From NCBI GenBank assembly GCA_016281125.1, contig JAEEIA010000063.1, forward strand, positions 49,896-113,895: 64,000 bases of DNA, written 5' to 3'. The notes under the pieces were generated by a model, which saw only the letters and a list, made by a program, of their open reading frames with translations, did no database searches and had not been told where the DNA came from. The position numbers and the translations under genes were made by a program. The stretch comes from Oscillospiraceae bacterium (lineage in GTDB: Bacteria; Bacillota; Clostridia; Oscillospirales; Ruminococcaceae). Of the stretch, positions 45,869 through 56,571 are shown one piece after another (within the stretch, counting starts at the first letter, position 1; the number at the start of each line of letters is the position of its first letter).

Positions 45869-48259
45869 ATGAAGAGAAGCATCAGAAGCAGAATGCTGTC
45901 TATTCTGGCAGCATGTGCAATGCTGGCAGGCGCTGCGCAGGCAGTTGTACCGGCCGCCGGCTTTGCAGCAGTGGGCGAGAACATCGTCACCAATTCGACG
46001 TTCGAGAACGGAACGACGGACTGGGACACCTACAAGGAGAGCGGCGGTGTCTGCAAGCTGACCACCGAGGACGGCAAGCTGGCACTGAAGATCAGCAACG
46101 TCGGCACCAAGAACTATGCCGTGCAGCTGTTCTATGACATCGTTCCGCTGTACAAGGGCGCAACCTATCGCTTCTCTTACGAGATTTCCTCGGATGTGGA
46201 GCGCTATGTCGAGGCAATGATCCAGCAGAACGGCGGCACTTATCAGTCCTACACATGGAAGGGCATCCAGATCGGAACGGAGCCTGTGAAGGTGGATTAT
46301 CAGTTCACGATGGCGAAGGATACCGACATCATGGCCAAGATGTGCTTCAACTGCGGCCTTGAGGAGCGGGATCCGGAGCTTGGTGAGCACACCGTTTATC
46401 TGGACAATGTCGTGCTGGAGATCGTGGACGACAGCGAAGTTGATTACAGCTCTGTCGGCCCGTATCAGGCACCGATCCTTGCAAACCAGATCGGCTACCG
46501 CACCAACGACAAGAAGACTGCTGTTGTCCGCGGAGAGGGCGGCGACGAGTTCAAGGTCGTGAATGCGGAAAACGATGAGGTTGTTTACACCGGCACGCTC
46601 GGCGCAGCTGTCGAGAACAGCAGCGCAAAGGAAACCGACCGGATTGCAGATTTCTCGTCAGTCAAGACAGCCGGCAAATATTATATTACCTGCGGCGATC
46701 TGGATAAGTCCTATTCGTTCGTGATCTCGGACAACCCCTATCAGGATCTGATGAAGGATGCTGTGCGGATGTTCTACCTCCAGCGCTGCGGTTCGGAAAT
46801 CACCGATGCGAAGTTCGGCCACAAGGCATGCCATACCGAACTGGCGACTGTTTACGGCACGAGCGATAAGATTGACGTCAGCGGCGGCTGGCATGATGCA
46901 GGCGATTACGGCAGATATACGGTTGCAGCTGCAAAGGCGGTTGCCGATCTGCTGTATGCATATGACGCAAATCCGGCACTGTTCACCGATGACATCGGTA
47001 TTCCGGAGAGCGGCAACGGCACTCCGGATATTCTGGATGAGGTCAAGTATGAGCTCAAGTGGATGCTGAAGATGCAGGCTGCTGACGGCGGCGTGTATCA
47101 TAAGGTTTCCTGCGCAACCTTCCCCGGTTATGTGATGCCGGAAAAGGAAATCGGTGAGCTGATTGTGACGCCGGTTTCCTCTACTGCAACAGCTGACTTC
47201 GTTGCATCCATGGCAATGGCATATGAATTCTATAAGGGCGTTGATGAGGAATTCGCAAAGCAGTGCCTTGCAGCGGCTGAAAAGTCCTGGGCATATCTGG
47301 AGGCGAATCCGGACTTCAACTTCAAGAACCCGAAGGACATCGTGACCGGTGAGTACGGTGACCTGACCGATAAGGACGAGCGCTACTGGGCAGCATGCCA
47401 GATGTACCGCGCGACCGGCGACGGCAAGTATCTCTCCGGCGTCAGCGATGTCAAGACCGGTCTGGACTGGTCCACCGTCGGTGACTACGGCAACATTGCA
47501 CTGACGACGATCAAGGTGCCGGAAGGCCAGCTGGTGAACAGAAATGCACTTGCGGAAGCTGCACAGGCAAGCCTGGAGAAAACGGCAGCAAGCGCAGAAA
47601 AGACCGTGAACGCAAGCCCGTATGGCTCTCCGATTTCCGGCAAGTACAACTGGGGCTCCAACATGACGATCGCAAATGCAGGTGTGGTGCTCGGTCTTGA
47701 GGGTAAGACTGAAGCTGCAAACGAAGTCCTCAATTATCTGCTCGGCAAAAACCCGCTCGGTGCTTCCTTCGTGACCGGCTACGGCACGGTTTCTCCGGAG
47801 GCTCCGCATCATCGTCCGTCTATGGCAAAGGAGGCTGCACAGCCCGGTATGCTCGTCGGCGGCGTCAACCAGAATCTGGAGGACAGCGCTGCAAAGGCAT
47901 ACTGCAAGACCAATCCGCCTGCAAAGTGCTGGGTTGACAATGCAGAGAGCTACTCCACCAACGAGATCACCATTTACTGGAATTCTCCGCTGGTTTATCT
48001 GCTGGCAGTCACTGAAAAGGCTGATACAACCGAACCCTTGAAGCCGGAGCAGAAGCTCAGAGGCGATGTGGACTGCAGCGAACAGATCGACGTTTCCGAT
48101 GCAGTTCTGCTTGCAAGATACCTGGTTTCCGATGCAGGAGCAAAGGTGACCGATCAGGGCCTTGCAAATGCGGACGGCGACAAGAACGGCACGGTTGACA
48201 GCGAGGATGTCACCTTTATCCTCAACGTGATCGCAAAAAAGATTTCGCTGAATGACTGA
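45869..48259 (+). CDS. GH9 cellulase with N-terminal CBM4/9-like and Ig-like domains and C-terminal dockerin
   Basis: Signal peptide; ENIVTNSTFENGTTDWDTY CBM; PILANQIGYRTNDKKTAVV Ig-like; GGWHDAGDYGRYTV and NAESYSTNEITIYWNSPLVYL GH9 motifs; dockerin GDVDCSEQIDVSDAVLLARYL / ADGDKNGTVDSEDVTFILNVI. Confidence 0.95.
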   Translation: MKRSIRSRMLSILAACAMLAGAAQAVVPAAGFAAVGENIVTNSTFENGTTDWDTYKESGGVCKLTTEDGKLALKISNVGTKNYAVQLFYDIVPLYKGATYRFSYEISSDVERYVEAMIQQNGGTYQSYTWKGIQIGTEPVKVDYQFTMAKDTDIMAKMCFNCGLEERDPELGEHTVYLDNVVLEIVDDSEVDYSSVGPYQAPILANQIGYRTNDKKTAVVRGEGGDEFKVVNAENDEVVYTGTLGAAVENSSAKETDRIADFSSVKTAGKYYITCGDLDKSYSFVISDNPYQDLMKDAVRMFYLQRCGSEITDAKFGHKACHTELATVYGTSDKIDVSGGWHDAGDYGRYTVAAAKAVADLLYAYDANPALFTDDIGIPESGNGTPDILDEVKYELKWMLKMQAADGGVYHKVSCATFPGYVMPEKEIGELIVTPVSSTATADFVASMAMAYEFYKGVDEEFAKQCLAAAEKSWAYLEANPDFNFKNPKDIVTGEYGDLTDKDERYWAACQMYRATGDGKYLSGVSDVKTGLDWSTVGDYGNIALTTIKVPEGQLVNRNALAEAAQASLEKTAASAEKTVNASPYGSPISGKYNWGSNMTIANAGVVLGLEGKTEAANEVLNYLLGKNPLGASFVTGYGTVSPEAPHHRPSMAKEAAQPGMLVGGVNQNLEDSAAKAYCKTNPPAKCWVDNAESYSTNEITIYWNSPLVYLLAVTEKADTTEPLKPEQKLRGDVDCSEQIDVSDAVLLARYLVSDAGAKVTDQGLANADGDKNGTVDSEDVTFILNVIAKKISLND

Positions 48260-48291
48260 AAACACAGCTCCAAACTGTGTCCCCCATGAAG

Positions 48292-48324
48292 AAAGCAGGC
48301 ACCCGGAAGGGTGCCTGCTTTGTT
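48292..48324 (+). terminator. Intrinsic terminator after GH9
   Basis: AAAGCAGGCACCC-GGAA-GGGTGCCTGCTTT-GTTT. Confidence 0.85.
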
Positions 48325-48336
48325 TGCAGTAAAAGC

Positions 48337-48525
48337 GGTATCTCCGATGGATATAAAACGGGGCGCTGCCCCATACCCAGCTTAAGGGACATTGTCCCTT
48401 AAGAATCCCATTATGATGAAAACGATATATTTTCGTCACATTCATATATTGCGGGATTCCAAAGGGGCAGTGACTCTTTGGCGGGGGTGGGCAGCGCCCA
48501 TTCTGAATCATCGCGCAGCGATACC
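48337..48525. repeat. Modular hairpin intergenic repeat, copy E (full 189-bp inverted element)
   Basis: Left arm 48337-48409 and right arm 48453-48525 are both 73 bp and are imperfect inverted homologues (GGTATC...GGGCGCTGCCC...GAATCCC in each), around a 43-bp AT-rich centre. Confidence 0.85.
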
Positions 48526-49410
48526 TTACTTGTCCCCGAGCGGCTCCTCGCCGGTTGAGCAGTAGAAGCGCTGGAAGCTGGACGGCGTGCAGTGCTTGAT
48601 CTCCTTGAAAATGCGGTTGAACGTTGACAGGCTGGAAAATCCTGCACGCATTGCAACCTCGGTGATCGGGATGGACGGATCCAGCAGCAGCATCTCTGCG
48701 GCGCGCGTCCGGCGGATGTTGATGTACTGCAAATAGGACATCGAATTATACTGCTTGAAAATGCGCGAGAAGTGGAACTTGCTGTATCCCGCAATTTCTG
48801 CTAAGGTATCCAGTGAGATGTCGTACATGTAATTCTGGTCGATATATTTCAGCACCAGCTTGAATTTCTCGTTGTACTGGAACATTTTGTCCTTTGCAAG
48901 CGCAAGGCTCTGCCGTGTCTGCTCCAGCTGGAACTCGCGGATGGACACCAGCATACTGATCAGATTCAGATAGATCCGGATATCCGAAATCTCAGAGTTG
49001 ATGTAGTATTCCGAATAAATATCAAGGATGTTCTTCTTGGCGCGCAGATAGAGATCGCGGTCGGTTTCCGGCGTGATGACCGTCGGGTTGTGGAACACCG
49101 GCATGATCGCATTCAGAGCAGGGACGTCGTTCAGCACCGAATTGTCGCACTGAAAAATGATGCGGCGTCCTTCCTGCGGGGGAAGCGTGTGCAGCTCGCC
49201 GGGCGGGATAATGATGATCTCGCGCTCCTGGAGAATATACTCCTTGCCGCCGGAATTCACCCGGAAGCTGTTTTCGATCGGCATGATAATCTCGACGGCA
49301 TTGTGCCAGTGGGTCGGATACAGTTCGATTTCGTTGTTGTCATACAGCATGACAAAACGCTTGTCCTCATATTCGATCGTTTCAAATTCACCAGAGATAT
49401 TTTTAATCAT
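48526..49410 (-). CDS. AraC-family transcriptional regulator (cupin + HTH)
   Basis: ELYPTHWHNAVEIIMPIENSF; YMYDISLDTLAEIAGYSKFHFSRIFKQYNSMSYLQYINIRRTRAAEMLLLDPSIPITEVAMRAGFSSLSTFNRIFKEI. Confidence 0.93.
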   Translation of the reverse strand: MIKNISGEFETIEYEDKRFVMLYDNNEIELYPTHWHNAVEIIMPIENSFRVNSGGKEYILQEREIIIIPPGELHTLPPQEGRRIIFQCDNSVLNDVPALNAIMPVFHNPTVITPETDRDLYLRAKKNILDIYSEYYINSEISDIRIYLNLISMLVSIREFQLEQTRQSLALAKDKMFQYNEKFKLVLKYIDQNYMYDISLDTLAEIAGYSKFHFSRIFKQYNSMSYLQYINIRRTRAAEMLLLDPSIPITEVAMRAGFSSLSTFNRIFKEIKHCTPSSFQRFYCSTGEEPLGDK

Positions 49411-49649
49411 GTTTTCGCCTCCTTCAAAATTTGCGAAACAATGTCCGATTATCAAAATTTGCTCCGTATAAATACGCGCTTTTCCCGGGTTCCCAGCTTT
49501 ATTATAATGCAAATTGCCTGATTTGTAAAGAACTTTTTCGAAAATCTGTGATTCTTGCGCAAAAATCAATGAGAAGCTCGCAATTTTTGAGTAGCTGTTT
49601 GTATATTTTTACGATATAATACAATATAGATCGGAGGGGAGAGCAATTT

Positions 49650-50546
49650 ATGACAATCCAATGCTATGAGACCGAATATCAGAATTTCGGCAGATGCGTG
49701 TGCCTCGAAAACGGCTTTATCAAGCTCATGGCAACGGTCGATGTCGGACCGAGGATTATCTATTTCAGCACGCGGGGCAACCGCAATATCCTGTTCGAGG
49801 ACATCAACCGGGATTTCTATGAGATGAATAAAGGCTACGGTATCTGGTACGCCTACGGAGGGCATCGGCTCTGGTCTGCACCGGAGAAAATGCCCGAAAC
49901 TTATTATCCCGATAATCATCGCGTCAACTATACGTATGAGAACGGTGTTCTGACGCTCGAACCGCGTGAAACACTCTCCGGAAAGCAATTCCGCCTGACG
50001 GTCGAATTCGTGTCCGATCATGCCGTGCGCGTGACGAACACGATCAAGAACGTTTCCGAAACGCCGCAGCGCTTTGCGCCGTGGTCGGTCACCGGGTTCG
50101 CATCCGGCGGCACGGAGTTCATTCCGCTGAACAAAGCGGAAACGGGCTTCCTGCCAAACCGCACCATGGCTCTGTGGAGTTATTCCGATATCCGGGACGA
50201 ACGGTTCCGCCTGACGGATGCTTACGCAACGCTGACGCATGACGAGAAGGCCGGCAAGGCTTTCAAGTGCGGATTCAACGTCACCGACGGCTACGTGGTC
50301 TACGCGGCCGGCAACCAGCGGTTCAAGAAAACCTTTTCCGCTTATGCGGAGCAGGATTATCCTGATTTCTGCTGCAATTTTGAAACTTATACAAATAAGC
50401 ACTTTTTAGAGTGCGAGCTGCTCGGAGAAGAAAGGGTATATCAACCCGGAGAAACAGCCGAGATCAACGAAACATGGGAAATTACTGAAACATCACAGAC
50501 TCCGGAACAGGAAATCGCATCCTGTATAGCGGCATGTGATAACTGA
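49650..50546 (+). CDS. DUF4380/aldose-epimerase-like protein of unknown function
   Basis: NGFIKLMATVDVGPRIIYFSTRGNRNILFED...YGGHRLWSAPE; first gene of the GH3-xylA-ABC cluster. Confidence 0.65.
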   Translation: MTIQCYETEYQNFGRCVCLENGFIKLMATVDVGPRIIYFSTRGNRNILFEDINRDFYEMNKGYGIWYAYGGHRLWSAPEKMPETYYPDNHRVNYTYENGVLTLEPRETLSGKQFRLTVEFVSDHAVRVTNTIKNVSETPQRFAPWSVTGFASGGTEFIPLNKAETGFLPNRTMALWSYSDIRDERFRLTDAYATLTHDEKAGKAFKCGFNVTDGYVVYAAGNQRFKKTFSAYAEQDYPDFCCNFETYTNKHFLECELLGEERVYQPGETAEINETWEITETSQTPEQEIASCIAACDN

Positions 50547-50560
50547 GGAGGAGTTTTTGC

Positions 50561-52636
50561 GTGGAGAAGTTCAGGGACACGTCGCTCTCTGCACAGGAGC
50601 GTGCAGAGGCACTGACGGACCTTCTGACGATTGAGGAGCAGGCTTCACAGCTGCTCTATGATGCGCCCGCGATCCCGCGGCTCGGGATTCCGGCGTACAA
50701 CTGGTGGAATGAGTGCCTGCACGGTCTGGCAAGATCCGGCATCGCTACCATGTTCCCGCAGGCAATCGGCCTGGCGGCTATGTTCGATACCGAAGCGCAT
50801 CAGAAGACCGGCGACATCATTGCGACGGAAACACGCGCAAAGTTCAATCAGATCTCAAAGCACGGCGACCGCGACATCTATAAAGGACTGACGCACTGGA
50901 CGCCGAATATCAATATCTTCCGTGATCCGCGCTGGGGCAGAGGACAGGAAACCTACGGCGAGGATCCGTACCTGACCGGTGAGCTCGGCAAGGCCTTTGT
51001 GAAGGGCCTTCAGGGTGACGGCAAGGTGATGAAAACCGCTGCCTGCGCAAAGCACTTTGCAGGCCACAGCGGTCCGGAGGCACTCCGCCATGCGTTCGAT
51101 GCCAAGGTATCGGCAAAGGACATGGAGGAAACCTATCTTCCGGCATTCAAGGAGCTTGTCCAGGCAGGCGTGGAATCCGTGATGGGCGCGTACAATCGCC
51201 TGAATACGGAAGGCTGCTGCGCAAGCGACTTCCTGCAGGGAAAGCTGAAGGAATGGGGCTTCAACGGCCACTTCGTTTCGGATTTCCGTGCGCTGGAGGA
51301 TTTTGATTCCAATCATAAGCTGACTGCTTCGCAGGAGGAAACTGCGGCCGTTGCAATCGCCAAGGGCTGCGACCTCAATGCGGGCTTTGTCTATGAGAAA
51401 CTGCCGGAGGTCTATAAAGCCGGCAAGGCCAGTGCGGAGGACATCCGCAGAGCCTGCATCCATGTGATGCGCACCAGAATCCGCCTCGGTATGTTCGACG
51501 ATCACACGGAATTCGATGAGATCCCGTATACCGCGCTGGCGTGTGAGGCGCATAAGGCGCACGCACTGATGTGCTCCGAAAAGTGCATGGTGCTGCTGAA
51601 AAACAACGGCATTCTGCCGCTGGATGCTTCGAAGTATCAGACCATCGGCGTGATCGGCCCGAACGCGAACAGCCGCGTGGCGCTGGAAGGCAATTACTGC
51701 GGCCTGGCTGACCGGTACATCACGTTCCTGGAGGGTATTCAGGATGCGTTCCCGGGCAGAGTCCTCACCTCTGAGGGCTGCCATCTTTATAAAGACCGCA
51801 CATCCGGGCTCGCAAGAGCCGACGACCGTCTGGCGGAAGCAGAGGTCGTGGCGGAGAACTCCGACCTCGTGATTCTCTGCGTCGGTCTGGATGCGTTCAT
51901 TGAGGGCGAGGAAGGCGACGCGGGCAACGAGTTTGCTTCGGGCGACAAGATCGACCTCAGACTGCCGGAGCCTCAGCGCAAGCTGGTCGCAAAGGTCATG
52001 GAAAAGGGCAAGCCGGTGATCATCGTCACCGCGGCGGGCTCTGCAATGAATATGGAAGCGGACTGCGATGCCATTATTCATGCGTGGTATCCCGGACAGT
52101 TCGGCGGACTGGCGCTTGCGAATATTCTGTTTGGCAAGGTTTCGCCGTCGGGCAAGCTGCCTGTCACGTTCTATGAGAGTGCGGACAAGCTCCCTGCGTT
52201 TGAGGATTATTCCATGGCGGGCAGAACCTACCGCTATACGCAGGACAATGTGCTCTATCCGTTCGGCTACGGCCTGACCTATTCCAGGACAAAGTGCAGC
52301 GATCTGAAAGCGGACGGAAAGTCTGCAACCGTTACGATTACCAATGTCGGCAAAGTCGATACAGACGATGTCGTACAGTTCTATATCAAGGGCGACAGTG
52401 CAGCGGATACCCCGAACCCGAAGCTCTGCGGATTTGCAAGAGTTTCGCTGAAAGCCGGGGAGAGCAGAACTGTTACGGTCGCACTCCCGCAGAGCGCATT
52501 TGAAACGGTCGATGACGCGGGCGTCAGAGCCGTGCGCAGCAGCGTGTTCACGCTCTATGCGGGCACCTGTCAGCCGGATGCACGCAGCGAATCCCTGACG
52601 GGAACCAAAACACTCAGTACAGAAATCCATCTGTAA
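50561..52636 (+). CDS. GH3 family glycosidase (beta-xylosidase/beta-glucosidase-like)
   Basis: GTG start after [42 protein letters not shown] nucleophile region; C-terminal FGYGLTYS domain. Confidence 0.93.
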   Translation: MEKFRDTSLSAQERAEALTDLLTIEEQASQLLYDAPAIPRLGIPAYNWWNECLHGLARSGIATMFPQAIGLAAMFDTEAHQKTGDIIATETRAKFNQISKHGDRDIYKGLTHWTPNINIFRDPRWGRGQETYGEDPYLTGELGKAFVKGLQGDGKVMKTAACAKHFAGHSGPEALRHAFDAKVSAKDMEETYLPAFKELVQAGVESVMGAYNRLNTEGCCASDFLQGKLKEWGFNGHFVSDFRALEDFDSNHKLTASQEETAAVAIAKGCDLNAGFVYEKLPEVYKAGKASAEDIRRACIHVMRTRIRLGMFDDHTEFDEIPYTALACEAHKAHALMCSEKCMVLLKNNGILPLDASKYQTIGVIGPNANSRVALEGNYCGLADRYITFLEGIQDAFPGRVLTSEGCHLYKDRTSGLARADDRLAEAEVVAENSDLVILCVGLDAFIEGEEGDAGNEFASGDKIDLRLPEPQRKLVAKVMEKGKPVIIVTAAGSAMNMEADCDAIIHAWYPGQFGGLALANILFGKVSPSGKLPVTFYESADKLPAFEDYSMAGRTYRYTQDNVLYPFGYGLTYSRTKCSDLKADGKSATVTITNVGKVDTDDVVQFYIKGDSAADTPNPKLCGFARVSLKAGESRTVTVALPQSAFETVDDAGVRAVRSSVFTLYAGTCQPDARSESLTGTKTLSTEIHL

Positions 52637-52658
52637 TTATTTCACGGAGGTTTTATCT

Positions 52659-53981
52659 ATGAAGGAATATTTCAGCAACATCGGAAAGATCAAGTACGAG
52701 GGCAAGGACAGCACCAATCCGCTGGCGTTCAAGTACTATGATCCGGATCGTATCATCGACGGCAAGCCGATGCGTGAGCATCTGAAGTTTGCACTGTCCT
52801 GGTGGCACACCATGGGCGGCGACGGCACCGATATGTTCGGCTGCGGCACCGCTGACAAGTCCTGGGGCGAAACTGACCGCGAGGCACGCGCAATCGCAAA
52901 GGTGGATGCTGCGTTTGAGATCATGGATAAGCTCTCCATTGACTACTACTGCTTCCATGACCGCGATCTGTCGCCGGAGTATGCAAATCTCGGCGAGTCC
53001 AATGAAAAGCTGAAGGTCGTTGTCGATTACCTTGAGAAGAAGCAGAAGGAAACCGGCAAGAAGCTGCTGTGGGGTACCGCAAAGTGCTTCGATCATCCGC
53101 GCTATATGCACGGCGCCGGCACTTCTCCGTCCGCTGACGTGTTTGCTTATGCAGCAGCACAGATCAAGTCTGCGATTGACGCGACGGTGCAGCTGGGCGG
53201 CAAGGGCTATGTGTTCTGGGGCGGCCGTGAGGGCTACGAAACCTTGCTGAACACTGATATGGGTCTTGAGCTCGACAACATGGCACGTCTGATGAAGATG
53301 GCTGTCGAGTATGCAAGAAGCATCGGCTATACCGGCGATTTCTACATCGAGCCGAAGCCGAAGGAGCCGACCAAGCATCAGTATGATTTCGATACCGCAA
53401 CCGTTCTGGGCTTCCTCAGAAAGTACGGTCTTGATAAGGATTTCAAGATGAACATTGAGGCAAACCATGCAACGCTTGCACAGCATACCTTCCAGCATGA
53501 GCTGAATGTTGCCCGCACCAACGGCGTGTTCGGTTCCATCGACGCGAACCAGGGCGACCCGCTCCTCGGCTGGGATACCGACCAGTTCCCGACCAATGTA
53601 TATGACACCACCATGTGCATGTACGAGGTCATCAAGGCAGGCGGCTTCACGAACGGCGGTCTGAACTTTGACGCGAAGGCACGCAGAGGCTCCTTCACAC
53701 CGGAGGACATCTTCTACTCCTATATCGCAGGTATGGACGCATTCGCACTCGGCTTCCTGGCAGCACGCAAGCTGCTGGAGGACGGCAGAATCGAAAAGTT
53801 CATCGAGGACAGATATGCTTCGTGGAAGACCGGCATCGGCGCTGACATCATCGCCGGTAAGGCAGACTTCCGCAGCCTTGAAAAGTATGCACTTGAGAAG
53901 GGCGAGGTCACGGATTCCCTCACCAGCGGCAGACAGGAAATGCTCGAATCCATCATCAACAACGTTCTGTTTACTCTGTAA
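52659..53981 (+). CDS. xylA: Xylose isomerase
   Basis: [89 protein letters not shown]. Confidence 0.98.
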   Translation: MKEYFSNIGKIKYEGKDSTNPLAFKYYDPDRIIDGKPMREHLKFALSWWHTMGGDGTDMFGCGTADKSWGETDREARAIAKVDAAFEIMDKLSIDYYCFHDRDLSPEYANLGESNEKLKVVVDYLEKKQKETGKKLLWGTAKCFDHPRYMHGAGTSPSADVFAYAAAQIKSAIDATVQLGGKGYVFWGGREGYETLLNTDMGLELDNMARLMKMAVEYARSIGYTGDFYIEPKPKEPTKHQYDFDTATVLGFLRKYGLDKDFKMNIEANHATLAQHTFQHELNVARTNGVFGSIDANQGDPLLGWDTDQFPTNVYDTTMCMYEVIKAGGFTNGGLNFDAKARRGSFTPEDIFYSYIAGMDAFALGFLAARKLLEDGRIEKFIEDRYASWKTGIGADIIAGKADFRSLEKYALEKGEVTDSLTSGRQEMLESIINNVLFTL

Positions 53982-54068
53982 ATCAGAACGCCTTAACACG
54001 GTTTCATTCGCTGACCTGACACAGCGAAGGAAATAAAATCAAATCGTATTTAATAGGAGGATTTTGTT

Positions 54069-55472
54069 ATGAAAAAGGCACTTTCATTGCTCGCAGCACT
54101 CAGCTTGATGGCGTCGTTCACCGCTTGCGGTACCGACAAGCCTGCTGACACCCCGGCTTCCACTCCGGATTCCCAGGCAGAGGTTGAGTCCAGCACCGAG
54201 GAGTCTTCTGAGACCCCTCCGTCCGGCGATAAGAGAGAGCTCAAGGTCTGGGCTTTCACCACTGAGGTTCCGGGCATGGTCACCAAGTACATGGAGCTGA
54301 ATCCTGATTTCGCAGCTCAGTACGAGATGAAGGAATCCGTTATCGCTACCACCGACGGTGCATATCAGCCGGCTCTGGATGCTGCTCTGGCAGGCGACGA
54401 AGTCGATATGTATGCTGCTGAGGCTGCCTTCATTCTGAAGTATTCTCAGGGCGAAGCTGCAAAGTATGCTGCTCCGTACGAGGATCTGGGCATTGATGTT
54501 GATGCAAAGATCAAGGAAGCTGAGATCGCACAGTACACTGTCGATATCGGTACCAATCCTGACGGCAAGGTTGTCGGTCTGGGCTACCAGGCAACCGGCG
54601 GTGCTTTCATCTACCGTCGTTCCATCGCAAAGGACGTTTTCGGCACGGATGATCCGGCAAAGATCAAGGAAGAAGTCGGTCCGGGCTGGGACAAGTTCTT
54701 TGAGGCAGCTGCAAAGCTGAAGGAAAAAGGCTACGGCATCGTTTCCGGTGACGGCGATATCTGGCACGCAATCGAGAACAGCTCCGATACGGGCTGGGTT
54801 GTCGATGACAAGCTGCACATTGATCCGAAGCGTGAAGAGTTCCTCGATCTCTCCAAGAAGCTGATGGACAATGATTATCACAATGATACCCAGGACTGGC
54901 AGGAAGGCTGGTTCGCTGATATGGCTGGCACGGGCAAGAAGGGCATCCTCGGCTTCTTCGGTCCGGCATGGCTGATCAACTACACTCTGAAGGACAACTG
55001 CGGCGACACATTCGGCGACTGGGCAGTCTGCGAGCCTCCGGTTGGCTTCTTCTGGGGCGGCACATGGGTCCTCGGCGCTAAGTCTTCCGAGAACAAGGAA
55101 GCTGTCGGCGACATCATCGAGTGGATCACCCTCGATACTTCTGAGACCGGCCTCCAGTACATGTGGGCAAACGGCACCTTCGCACCGAACGAAGACGGCA
55201 CTCCGGGCACCAAGGACTGCGTCGCTTCCGGCGTTGTCATGGCAAAGTCCGACGGTAAGGTCGACATCCTCGGCGGCCAGAACATGTTCGACGTGTTCGT
55301 TCCGGCAAACCAGTTCGCAAACGGTAAGAACCTCACTCCGTACGATGAGGACATCAACACCGCATGGCGTGATCAGGTTCGTCAGTACACCTCCGGCCAG
55401 AAGACCAGAGATGCTGCGATCGATGACTTCAAGCAGGCTGTCTCCGACAAGCTCGCTATTGATGCAGAGTAA
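54069..55472 (+). CDS. Sugar ABC transporter substrate-binding lipoprotein
   Basis: MKKALSLLAALSLMASFTACGTD lipobox; family 1 solute-binding pattern; followed by two permease genes. Confidence 0.92.
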   Translation: MKKALSLLAALSLMASFTACGTDKPADTPASTPDSQAEVESSTEESSETPPSGDKRELKVWAFTTEVPGMVTKYMELNPDFAAQYEMKESVIATTDGAYQPALDAALAGDEVDMYAAEAAFILKYSQGEAAKYAAPYEDLGIDVDAKIKEAEIAQYTVDIGTNPDGKVVGLGYQATGGAFIYRRSIAKDVFGTDDPAKIKEEVGPGWDKFFEAAAKLKEKGYGIVSGDGDIWHAIENSSDTGWVVDDKLHIDPKREEFLDLSKKLMDNDYHNDTQDWQEGWFADMAGTGKKGILGFFGPAWLINYTLKDNCGDTFGDWAVCEPPVGFFWGGTWVLGAKSSENKEAVGDIIEWITLDTSETGLQYMWANGTFAPNEDGTPGTKDCVASGVVMAKSDGKVDILGGQNMFDVFVPANQFANGKNLTPYDEDINTAWRDQVRQYTSGQKTRDAAIDDFKQAVSDKLAIDAE

Positions 55473-55566
55473 TACTCTGTAACCCCAAGAGAAATCTGCT
55501 GCGTAAGGGAGCAGGCAGGATCTATGCTGTCTGCTCCCTGACAGCAAATGAGAGGAGGCGTTTTCT

Positions 55567-56559
55567 TTGAAGTCGGCACAAAGTCGGATTAAAAGCATCT
55601 CGAATGCGAAATACGGCTATTTGTTCATCATCCCGTTCGTGGTCGTGTATCTGATCTTCCACCTGTATCCGACGATCTATACGATGGTTCTCGGATTCAC
55701 GGATTGTAAAGGTCTGAATAACACGAACTGGCACCTGCTGAAGGGCAATATCTTCACCAACTTCCAGCAGATCCTCCAGAACAAGTCTTTCCAGACTTCT
55801 GTTAAGAACACGATCGTAATCTGGATCATGAACTTTATTCCGCAGATCTCGCTTGCGATGCTTCTGACTGCTTGGTTCACTGCAAGACGCATCACTGTAA
55901 AGGGTCAGGGTATTTTCAAGGTGATCTTTTACATGCCGAATATTATTACGGCGGCAACGATTGCAATTCTGTTCCACGCACTTTTCAGCTACCCGACAGG
56001 TCCTGTCAATGACTTGCTTCAGAGATTGAATCTTCGGGACGGCTCTTACAACTTCTTTATCAGCAAACCGGCCTCGAAGCTCATTGTTGCCTTCATCCAG
56101 TTCTGGACATGGTACGGCTATACAATGATCATCCTCATCTCGGGCGTGTTGGGCATTAGCCCGGATATCTATGAGGCAGCTGATATCGACGGCGCAAACG
56201 GCGTTCAGATCTTCTTCAAGATCACGATTCCGAACCTGAAGACGATTCTGCTGTATACGCTTGTCACCTCCCTGATCGGCGGTCTGAACATGTTCGATAT
56301 TCCGAAACTGTATCTGAACGGCGGTCCGGATAACTCTACCAAAACGGCATCTGTGTTCATTTATGAACAGGCTTTCTCCGGAAAGTATCTTTATAACCGT
56401 GCATCGGCTGCAAGTATGCTGATGTTCATAGTCATCGCGATCTGCTCTGCAATTCTGTTCTATCTCATGCGTGATAAGGACGCCGCAGCGCTTGCGAAAC
56501 TGAAAAAGCAGGAACGTAAAGCTGCTGCAAAGCGTGCAAGCACGCAAACATGGAGATAA
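55567..56559 (+). CDS. Sugar ABC transporter permease
   Basis: TTG start after GAGGAGG; EAADIDGANGVQIFFKITIPNLKT EAA loop. Confidence 0.93.
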   Translation: MKSAQSRIKSISNAKYGYLFIIPFVVVYLIFHLYPTIYTMVLGFTDCKGLNNTNWHLLKGNIFTNFQQILQNKSFQTSVKNTIVIWIMNFIPQISLAMLLTAWFTARRITVKGQGIFKVIFYMPNIITAATIAILFHALFSYPTGPVNDLLQRLNLRDGSYNFFISKPASKLIVAFIQFWTWYGYTMIILISGVLGISPDIYEAADIDGANGVQIFFKITIPNLKTILLYTLVTSLIGGLNMFDIPKLYLNGGPDNSTKTASVFIYEQAFSGKYLYNRASAASMLMFIVIAICSAILFYLMRDKDAAALAKLKKQERKAAAKRASTQTWR

Positions 56560-56571
56560 GGGGGTATTGTG

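Noticed and set aside
46658-48511. 617-aa minus-strand ORF
   Set aside because: Antisense to GH9 and extends into repeat copy E; shadow ORF.
50855-52630. 591-aa minus-strand ORF
   Set aside because: Antisense to GH3; shadow ORF. The same applies to 52653..53999, 54084..55598, 32891..34174, 37636..38628, 27644..28933 and 16340..17599.
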